41,989 bases of DNA. It comes from DATKLX01 sp035542155. GTDB taxonomy: Bacteria; Chloroflexota; Anaerolineae; Anaerolineales; Anaerolineaceae. Below, piece after piece: positions 1 to 6,109 of the stretch (its first letter is position 1; every line of letters starts with the position of its first letter). Location of the stretch: NCBI GenBank assembly GCA_035542155.1, contig DATKLX010000233.1:1-41989 (forward strand), written 5' to 3'. Under the pieces are notes generated by a model, which was given only the letters and a program-made list of their open reading frames with translations, made no database searches and was not told the origin of the DNA. A program made the position numbers and the translations under genes.

Positions 1-344
1 TCGATCACGAAACTGGTCCGCTCGACGCGATCATCGATGCGGGTCAGGCGCTCGTACCAGGCGCGGATATCTTCGGGCCGGAACCCATTCGCCAGGGAGA
101 GGATCGGGCTGGGGTGGCGGACCCTGGCAAACTTCTCTACCGGGGCGCCTCCAGTGCGCTGGCTGGGCGAATCGGGGGTGATCCAGTCTGGGTGGTCCGT
201 CTCGATCTGGCGCAGCTCATTCATCATCCGGTCGTATTCATAATCGCTGATAAGGGGGGCGTCGAGGACGTAGTAGCGGTAGTTGTGAAGATTGATTTCT
301 TTGCGGAGATGATCGAGCTGTTCGTGAAGGGTTGCGTCGTCCAT
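1..344 (-). CDS. ligA: NAD-dependent DNA ligase LigA, N-terminal part (runs off the left edge)
   Basis: This is the first 114 codons of a minus-strand gene starting at ATG 344. LigA seals DNA nicks using NAD+ during replication and repair. The translation shows the LigA domain Ia pattern: an HNYRYYVLDAPLISDYEYD segment near residues 20-40, SPSQRTGG near residue 64, and HPSPILSLANGF near residue 80. In the family these residues bind the nicotinamide nucleotide and lead into the adenylation domain. The adenylation lysine lies beyond the edge. There is no Shine-Dalgarno sequence; a TATAAT box lies only 7 nt upstream of the ATG, so the transcript is probably leaderless. The identification is secure although only the 5' end is visible. 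Confidence 0.93.
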   Translation of the reverse strand, partial: MDDATLHEQLDHLRKEINLHNYRYYVLDAPLISDYEYDRMMNELRQIETDHPDWITPDSPSQRTGGAPVEKFARVRHPSPILSLANGFRPEDIRAWYERLTRIDDRVERTSFVI

Positions 345-351
345 AGCCCAA

Positions 352-360
352 ATTATAGCA
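352..360 (-). promoter_or_regulatory. Extended -10 promoter of ligA
   Basis: The minus strand reads TGCTATAAT, an extended -10 element, ending 7 nt before the ligA ATG. No good -35 is present at the expected distance. The spacing puts transcription start at or next to the start codon. Confidence 0.6.
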
Positions 361-401
361 GGAACCCCAGGAAATATCCGTCGCCCGGCCCTGCGTGAAG
401 A

Positions 402-410
402 TGCTATAAT
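402..410 (+). promoter_or_regulatory. Extended -10 promoter of the 477 gene and possibly the downstream cluster
   Basis: TGCTATAAT is an extended -10 facing right, divergent from the ligA promoter about 45 bp away. A GC hairpin (CGCCC at 448-452 with GGGCG at 459-463) sits in the leader just before the Shine-Dalgarno sequence GGAGGT (465-470). Confidence 0.55.
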
Positions 411-476
411 ACTCCCTATAACACCGTAGAGCACAATTTTGGTCATACGCCCTTTGGGGGGCGCGGAGGTAATTTG

Positions 477-842
477 ATGAGCGCCGGTAAAGTAATCGCT
501 TATATTGTGGCAGCTATCCTGATTCTGTTTGGCGTTTTGATGATGCTCGGGGCAACTAACCCTGATAGCGGGCAAATAGGCTGGCTTCCGGTTGGAGTCA
601 TATTAATCGGGATAGGCCTTGTAATGATTTATCTTGTTGGACGGAAGAGCCCGGCTACCCAGTCGGACAACGTTACCCTGAAAATCGATCTGCCGGGCGA
701 CGTCAACCTGGATTCGCTAAAGTGCAAACAGTGCGGGGGCACGCTGACCGCGGAAAACATCCAGATGGTAAACGGCGCGCCGATGGTTACATGCCCGTAC
801 TGCCATAGCGTTTATCAATTGACCGAACAACCGAAGTGGTAA
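477..842 (+). CDS. Small membrane protein with C-terminal zinc ribbon
   Basis: The protein is 121 aa. Two hydrophobic segments (about residues 6-27 and 35-55) are followed by a soluble tail carrying CKQC near residue 83 and CPYC near residue 107, a four-cysteine zinc-ribbon arrangement. The ATG at 477 is chosen because GGAGGT lies 6 nt upstream. I do not recognise a named family. The gene lies 58 bp upstream of the Cys-tail membrane protein on the same strand and may share its transcript. The zinc-ribbon tail is probably cytoplasmic given the KS-rich junction after the second helix, which is inference. Its role, whether chaperone-like, regulatory or unrelated, cannot be told from sequence. 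Confidence 0.75.
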   Translation: MSAGKVIAYIVAAILILFGVLMMLGATNPDSGQIGWLPVGVILIGIGLVMIYLVGRKSPATQSDNVTLKIDLPGDVNLDSLKCKQCGGTLTAENIQMVNGAPMVTCPYCHSVYQLTEQPKW

Positions 843-900
843 ATTAATCGTACTTCTGACAATCGATCGAACCACCGCTGCACGCCTCCAGGGAGGGATC

Positions 901-2601
901 ATGCTGAAAAAAGGGTTCTTTACCACCCTGTTCGTCCTCGCTTTTTTGGGCCTGTTCGCGCCTGTTGCGGCCCTGGCTCAGACGTACCTGTTCAATCTGG
1001 ACCGCGAAACCGTCAACGTTTTTCTCAATCAAGACGGCACCGCCGCGATCGATTACGTCTTAGACTTCAGCAACGACCCGACCGCCAGCCCGATTGACTT
1101 CGTCGACATCGGCCTGCCCAACAGCAGTTACGACCTCGGAACTGTCACTGCCGATGTCAACGGAAAGGCGGTCCAATCGATCGATAAAGCCGACCCGCAG
1201 AACCTGGCAGGGGGCGGCAGCGGGATCACCCTCAGCCTGGGAGCAGCCGCCATCAAACCCGGCTCCAGCGGCCGGGTCCACGTAACGATCCCCATTGTCC
1301 GGCGGGTCCTCTACCCGGGCACCGATTCCAGCCACCCTGATTACGCCAGCTTCCAGTTCTCCCCCAACTATTTTGGCTCGCAGTATGTCAAGAACGGCAC
1401 CGATCTGACCGTTATCATTCACCTGCCGCCGGGCGTCCAATCCAACGAATCGGTCTACTACCCGGCTTCGAGCGGCTGGCCCGGCTCCAAAGATCCCGAA
1501 GCAAGCCTGGACAGCCAGAACCGCATCCAGTACACATGGAGCTCCGCCGACGCCAACGGCTCCAGCCAGTATACCTTCGGGGCCGGCTTCCCGGCCAAAT
1601 ATATTCCCGCGGCGGCGATCGTCCGCGGGCCTTCGTTCGAGCTCAGCCAGGATACTCTTTTCTGTCTGTTATTTGGGGGATGTTTTGCGCTCATCATCGG
1701 GCTGATCATCTATGCCATCGTGGTGGGCAACCGCAAGCGCAAGCTCCAATACCTGCCGCCCAAGATCTCGATTGAAGGGCACGGGATCAAACGCGGGCTG
1801 ACCGCCGTGGAAGCCGCCATCCTGATGGAACAGCCCATGGATAAGATCCTCACCATGGTTCTCTTCAGCGCGGTGAAAAAGGGCGCAGCGACCGTGGTCG
1901 CCCGCGACCCGCTGGACATCAAGGTCACCGATCCCCTCCCCGAGGGCCTGAACGACTATGAACGGGATTTCCTGGCCGCGTTCCGCGCGCCGGACAAGGG
2001 GGAGAGGCGCCGCCTGCTGCAGGATATGATGATCAACCTGGTCAAGAGCGTGTCGGAGAAGATGAAGGGTTTCAGCCGCAAAGAAACCATCGCCTACTAC
2101 CAGAGCGTGATTGAACAGGCCTGGGCGCAGGTCACCGCGGCCAACACGCCCGAGGTCAAAGCCCAGAAATACGACGAAGTCATGGATTGGACCATGCTTG
2201 ACCGCAACTACGGCGACCGCACGCAGGAAGTCTTCCGCGGCGGGCCAGTTTACGTGCCGATGTGGTGGTCTCGCTACGACCCGGTCTACCGCAGCCACAT
2301 GGGTTCCGCGCCCGCGCAGACATCCACGCAGAGCTCCGGCTCGAGCAGCGGCCAGTCGATCTCGCTGCCCAACCTGCCCGGCTCCGATTTCGCCGCCTCG
2401 GTGGTCAACGGGGTGCAGTCCTTCTCGGCGGGGGTCCTGGGCGACGTGGCGGCTTTTACCAGCGGGGTGACCAACAAGACCAACCCGATTCCAGTCTCAC
2501 AGCGCACCTATTCGAGCGGCGGAGGGGGCGGTCACTGCGCCTGCGCATGTGCCTGCGCCTGTGCCGGATGCGCCTGCGCCTGCGCGGGAGGCGGCCGCTG
2601 A
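901..2601 (+). CDS. DUF2207-like membrane protein with a C-terminal Cys-Ala repeat tail
   Basis: The protein is 566 aa. A signal peptide (residues 1 to about 26, ending ALAQ) precedes an exported beta-rich region to about residue 250. A single transmembrane segment (about 251-275) is followed by NRKRK and a cytoplasmic half containing GLTAVEAAILM, a pattern resembling DUF2207 proteins. DUF2207-type proteins often end in Gly-rich tails. Here the tail is GGGGG, His545, five Cys-Ala units, Gly, three Cys-Ala units and GGGR, giving eight cysteines. The codons vary between TGC/TGT and GCC/GCA/GCG, so the repeat looks selected at protein level rather than created by slippage. GGGAGG precedes the ATG. 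The next gene, a radical SAM enzyme with an N-terminal RRE-like domain, starts 10 bp after the stop. I infer that this tail is its substrate. The topology would place the tail in the cytoplasm. Confidence 0.85.
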   Translation: MLKKGFFTTLFVLAFLGLFAPVAALAQTYLFNLDRETVNVFLNQDGTAAIDYVLDFSNDPTASPIDFVDIGLPNSSYDLGTVTADVNGKAVQSIDKADPQNLAGGGSGITLSLGAAAIKPGSSGRVHVTIPIVRRVLYPGTDSSHPDYASFQFSPNYFGSQYVKNGTDLTVIIHLPPGVQSNESVYYPASSGWPGSKDPEASLDSQNRIQYTWSSADANGSSQYTFGAGFPAKYIPAAAIVRGPSFELSQDTLFCLLFGGCFALIIGLIIYAIVVGNRKRKLQYLPPKISIEGHGIKRGLTAVEAAILMEQPMDKILTMVLFSAVKKGAATVVARDPLDIKVTDPLPEGLNDYERDFLAAFRAPDKGERRRLLQDMMINLVKSVSEKMKGFSRKETIAYYQSVIEQAWAQVTAANTPEVKAQKYDEVMDWTMLDRNYGDRTQEVFRGGPVYVPMWWSRYDPVYRSHMGSAPAQTSTQSSGSSSGQSISLPNLPGSDFAASVVNGVQSFSAGVLGDVAAFTSGVTNKTNPIPVSQRTYSSGGGGGHCACACACACAGCACACAGGGR

Positions 2602-2611
2602 AGAGTGTAGA

Positions 2612-3955
2612 ATGACCCTCCTTGAGCGCTTGAAAGTTGGATTCTCCGCAGAGCCGGGGAAGTCTTCCCCACCCGTGCCCGGTCTGTACCACTATAAAAA
2701 AGAGGCGCCGGGTGAGCAGGTGCGCCTGCACCTCAGAATCGATGCGGACGGGCGCGGCCTGCTCCTGGTGAACGCCAGCCGGGTCTACCACCTCAACCCG
2801 AGCGCGGCGGCGATAGCCTATTACTCGCTGGAGGAAGTCCCCGAGGCGCAGGCGTTGAAGGAGCTGCAGAAGAAGTATCGCGCCAGCCGGGACCAGCTAA
2901 GCCATGACTACGCGCAGACGGTGCGCCAGCTCGAAACACTCATCCACCCCGATGGAAGCTGCCCCATCCACGACCTGGAGCTGGAAACCACCCTTCCCTT
3001 TTCCGCCCGGCCCAGCGCCCCCTACCGCATGGACCTGGCCCTGACCTACCGCTGCAACAACGACTGCGCCCATTGTTACAACGCCCGCCCCCGCACCGGC
3101 TCCGAGCTCTCCACCCGCGACTGGCTGCGGGTCATCGACCGCTGCTGGGAGCTGCGCATCCCACACATCGTCTTTACCGGCGGGGAGCCCACCCTGCGCG
3201 ACGATCTGCCCGAGCTGATCGCCCACGCCGAGGGGAACGGCCAGATCACTGGGATCAACACCAATGGGCGCCGCCTGCGCGATCCGAATTATGTACAGCG
3301 TCTGGTGGAGGCCGGCCTCGACCACGTCCAGATCACCCTCGAATCGCAAGCCGCCGCCGTCCACGATAGCATGGTCCGCTGTCGGGGGGCCTGGGAGCAG
3401 ACCGTCGCCGGCATCCGCAATGTCCTGGCGACGCGCCTGTACGTGATGACCAACACCACTCTGCTCCAACCCAACCACGGCGGTCTGGAAGGGACCCTGG
3501 ATTTCCTCGCCGGGCTGGGCGTCCCGACGGTCGGGCTGAACGCGCTGATCTACTCCGGGCGCGGCGCCAGCCGGAAGGATGGCCTTCCAGAGAAGGATCT
3601 CCCGCCGCTTCTCGACCTGGCACGGAGGAAGTTGGACCAGACCGGCCAGCGCCTGATCTGGTACACGCCCACCGAGTACTGCCATTTCGACCCGGTCCAG
3701 ATGGACCTGGGCGTCAAGGGCTGCACCGCGGCCCTGTATAATATGTGCGTCGAACCGGACGGCAGCGTCATTCCCTGCCAGTCGTATTACCGGGCGCTGG
3801 GCAACCTGCTCACAGACCCCTGGGAATCGATCTGGAACCACGACCTGTCGATAGCGTTGCGCGAGCGGCGCGATCTCCCTGGAAAATGCCTGTCCTGCGC
3901 CTTCCTGATCGAATGCGGTGGGGGCTGCCCTCTGGCGAGATTGGCGCACGTCTGA
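2612..3955 (+). CDS. RRE (PqqD-like)-radical SAM-SPASM peptide maturase
   Basis: The protein is 447 aa. Residues about 46-112 match the PqqD/RRE fold pattern (HLNPSAAAIAYYSL then LQKKYRASRDQLSHDY), which in RiPP enzymes binds the precursor peptide. The radical SAM core follows, with C148, C152 and C155 (CNNDCAHC) for the SAM-binding 4Fe-4S cluster and the glycine motif FTGGEPTLR. The C-terminus is SPASM-like: cysteines at about 371, 379, 389, 426, 429, 435 and 439, with PDGSVIPC and CGGGCPL, expected to hold auxiliary clusters. SPASM enzymes modify peptides, for example by thioether or carbon-carbon links. I take ATG 2612 as the start because the open frame further upstream overlaps the previous gene. 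The exact chemistry and substrate are not shown by the sequence. Confidence 0.9.
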   Translation: MTLLERLKVGFSAEPGKSSPPVPGLYHYKKEAPGEQVRLHLRIDADGRGLLLVNASRVYHLNPSAAAIAYYSLEEVPEAQALKELQKKYRASRDQLSHDYAQTVRQLETLIHPDGSCPIHDLELETTLPFSARPSAPYRMDLALTYRCNNDCAHCYNARPRTGSELSTRDWLRVIDRCWELRIPHIVFTGGEPTLRDDLPELIAHAEGNGQITGINTNGRRLRDPNYVQRLVEAGLDHVQITLESQAAAVHDSMVRCRGAWEQTVAGIRNVLATRLYVMTNTTLLQPNHGGLEGTLDFLAGLGVPTVGLNALIYSGRGASRKDGLPEKDLPPLLDLARRKLDQTGQRLIWYTPTEYCHFDPVQMDLGVKGCTAALYNMCVEPDGSVIPCQSYYRALGNLLTDPWESIWNHDLSIALRERRDLPGKCLSCAFLIECGGGCPLARLAHV

Positions 3956-3998
3956 ACTGTCGTAATAACCTGTCGATCCATAAAAGCAGAGGTGTCCC

Positions 3999-5150
3999 AT
4001 GAACCGAATTCGTGATACGATCCGCCGCTTTCAGGCTTCTCCCCAATTTCTCCCTGTTGGCACGTATCATTTCCAGACTTCGCCCGATGCCCCGCAGCAG
4101 TACCGCCTCCATCTGCGCCTCGAGCCGGATGGAAGGGGAATCCTGATCATCAATGCCAGTACAATCCTCCACCTCAACCAGACTGCGGCGGAATATGCCT
4201 ATCACATGGTACACGGCGCGCCGGAGCGCGAGGCAGGGATCCAGATCGCATCCCGCTACCACGTCAGGCCGGACCAGGCCGAACAGGATTACCGCGATTT
4301 CAAAGAGAAGGTGCTGACCCTGATCCAGACGCCTGACCTGGACCCGGCCACCTTTCTGGATTTCGAACGCCAGGATCCCTACTCCGCGCCGCTCTCCGCC
4401 CCGCTGCGCCTGGACTGCGCCCTCACCTACCAAACCATCACCCCCGCCGACCCCCGGGTCGCCCCGACGGATCGTGTGGTGCGCGAGCTTTCGACCCAAG
4501 AGTGGCAGGCGATCTTACAGAAGTCCTGGGACGCGGGCATCCCACACATCGTCTTTACCGGAGGTGAGCCCACCCTGCGCACGGACCTCTCCGGGCTGGT
4601 CGGGTACGCCGAGCAGCTCGGCCAGGTGACCGGCCTGCTCAGCGACGGCCTGCGGCTCAACGAGCCGGCTTATCTGCAGGCCCTGCTCCAGAGCGGCCTG
4701 GATCACCTGATGCTGATCCTGCAGCCCGACGATCCCGCCTCCTGGCAGGCGCTGGAAGCCGTGCTCGCGGGGGACCTGTTCACCACGGTCCACCTGACCC
4801 TGACGGCGAAGGACCAGGAGAGGCTGCCGGCCCTCCTCCAGAAGCTGGCCGAGATGAAGGTCACCTCGCTTTCGCTCAGCGCGGATGACCCGGCGCTGGC
4901 CGGGCTGCTCCAGGATGCCCGCCAGCAGGCCGCGTATCTCAATCTCTCCCTGGCATGGGACCTGCCGGTGCCATATTCGGCGCTGCACCCGGTCGCGCTG
5001 GAAGTCGGAGAGCAGGCTTCCTCCGGCGCGGGCAAAGCCTGGTTGTACGTCGAACCCGACGGGGACGTGCTCCCGGAACAGGGGATCAACCGCGTGCTGG
5101 GCAACTTCTTGAACGATCCCTGGGATCAGATTCGCCAGAACATGGGGTAG
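3999..5150 (+). CDS. Pseudo-radical SAM paralogue that has lost the CxxxCxxC motif
   Basis: The protein is 383 aa and is clearly a duplicate of the preceding enzyme. It shares the RRE-like N-terminus (about residues 45-112, HLNQTAAEYAYHM), the FTGGEPTLR motif near residues 186-194, and a nearly identical DNA block around it. Where the paralogue has CNNDCAHC, this protein has a stretch without cysteine (about residues 144-155), so it cannot bind the radical SAM cluster. Its SPASM remnant keeps VEPDGDVLP and LGNFLNDPWDQI but no cysteines, and it stops just after. AGAGGTG precedes the ATG. A role as a peptide-binding or scaffolding partner of the active enzyme is inferred from other RiPP systems with inactive partners. 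The TAG stop overlaps the methyltransferase frame. Confidence 0.85.
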   Translation: MNRIRDTIRRFQASPQFLPVGTYHFQTSPDAPQQYRLHLRLEPDGRGILIINASTILHLNQTAAEYAYHMVHGAPEREAGIQIASRYHVRPDQAEQDYRDFKEKVLTLIQTPDLDPATFLDFERQDPYSAPLSAPLRLDCALTYQTITPADPRVAPTDRVVRELSTQEWQAILQKSWDAGIPHIVFTGGEPTLRTDLSGLVGYAEQLGQVTGLLSDGLRLNEPAYLQALLQSGLDHLMLILQPDDPASWQALEAVLAGDLFTTVHLTLTAKDQERLPALLQKLAEMKVTSLSLSADDPALAGLLQDARQQAAYLNLSLAWDLPVPYSALHPVALEVGEQASSGAGKAWLYVEPDGDVLPEQGINRVLGNFLNDPWDQIRQNMG

Positions 5151-5914
5151 CCAGACTGGATCTCCAATCGTGGCACGCTCGTTTCAGCGCGCAGGCCGCC
5201 TGGACGCGAGATCTGCGGGCGCATCTTTTCCCCCGCGCCGATCTTTTCCGGGCGCAGCGGATTCTCGAGGTAGGCGCCGGAACGGGCGCTATCACCAGCG
5301 ATCTCCACCAGCTTTCCTCGGCGCGGATCTACGGCCTGGACCTGGAGCCGGAGCGAATGGCCTTCGCCCACCAGTTCGACCCGCGGACCCGCTTCAGCGC
5401 CGGGGACGGACTGAACCTGCCCTTCCCCCCGGCTGCCTTCGACATCGCCTACTGCCATTTCCTGCTCCTGTGGGTCGCGCGGCCGCTCGAAGCCCTGCTC
5501 GAGATGGTCCGCGTCGTCCGGCCGGGCGGCTACGTGCTCGTCCTGGCCGAGCCGGATTACGGTGGGCGGATCGATTACCCGATTGAGTTATCCAGATTGG
5601 GCCGCTTCCAGACCGAGGCGCTACGCAGCCAGGGCGCCGGGCCAGAGCGTGGGCGCGAGCTGGGCGCGCTGTTTCTATCCACTGGCATCCAGGAGATCGA
5701 GGTGGGGGTGCTGGGCGGGCGCTGGCAGGTCCCGGCGCAGGTGGAGGATTGGGAAGCCGAGTGGGCGATCCTCGAATACGACCTGGAGGGGAGTGTCACA
5801 GCGGAGGAGCTTGCGCGGTGGAAAGAAACGGACCGCCGCGCCTGGGAGCGAGGTGAGCGGATCCTGTTCGTGCCCACCTTTTACGCCTGGGGGAGAACGC
5901 CTGGCGGGCGATGA
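5147..5914 (+). CDS. SAM-dependent methyltransferase without a normal start codon, possibly fused to the pseudo-radical SAM protein
   Basis: This is a class I methyltransferase. Motif I is ILEVGAGTGAIT, followed by YGLDLEPERM, an acidic GDGLNLPFP segment, and VRVVRPGGYVLVLAEPDY, which resembles ubiE/type-11 methyltransferases. The frame has no ATG, GTG or TTG between an ATG at 4955 (which would overlap the previous gene by 196 nt in another frame) and the motif I region. At 5142-5150 the previous gene ends ATG GGG TAG. A -1 shift at the G run continues into this frame (GTA GCC AGA) and gives an uninterrupted fusion. So either it is translated by -1 frameshifting, or one G is missing from the run through mutation or sequencing error, or an unusual start is used. 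The start given here is only the first codon after the shift. The substrate is unknown. Confidence 0.7.
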   Translation, partial: VARLDLQSWHARFSAQAAWTRDLRAHLFPRADLFRAQRILEVGAGTGAITSDLHQLSSARIYGLDLEPERMAFAHQFDPRTRFSAGDGLNLPFPPAAFDIAYCHFLLLWVARPLEALLEMVRVVRPGGYVLVLAEPDYGGRIDYPIELSRLGRFQTEALRSQGAGPERGRELGALFLSTGIQEIEVGVLGGRWQVPAQVEDWEAEWAILEYDLEGSVTAEELARWKETDRRAWERGERILFVPTFYAWGRTPGGR

Positions 5915-5929
5915 TGTGGATTTTGACCC

Positions 5930-5958
5930 TGGACAGACTAAAAAAGGCGGTGTACAAT
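5930..5958 (+). promoter_or_regulatory. Sigma-70-type promoter of the tRNA-Pro gene
   Basis: TGGACA (5930-5935) and TACAAT (5953-5958) are separated by 17 bp. The predicted start is about 10 nt before the mature tRNA. Confidence 0.65.
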
Positions 5959-5974
5959 ATCGCTCGCAGTTCAT

Positions 5975-6051
<77 letters not shown>

Positions 6052-6063
6052 GAAGAGCAAAAG

Positions 6064-6090
6064 GCCTCCCGAAGCTAATCCTCGGGGGGC
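6064..6090 (+). terminator. Hairpin terminator after tRNA-Pro, probably also serving glgP
   Basis: GCCTCCCGA (6064-6072) pairs with TCGGGGGGC (6082-6090) across a 9-nt loop, with one G-T pair. A T-rich stretch follows. It lies between the tRNA and the convergent 3' end of glgP, so it could act on both strands. Confidence 0.6.
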
Positions 6091-6109
6091 TCATTGTATT
6101 TCCTCTGGT

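Noticed and set aside
2897..4000. A 367-codon open frame on the minus strand opposite the radical SAM gene, and similar long antisense frames elsewhere
   Set aside because: The plus-strand protein has clear family motifs throughout. The antisense frames show no motif and follow from GC-rich codon usage.
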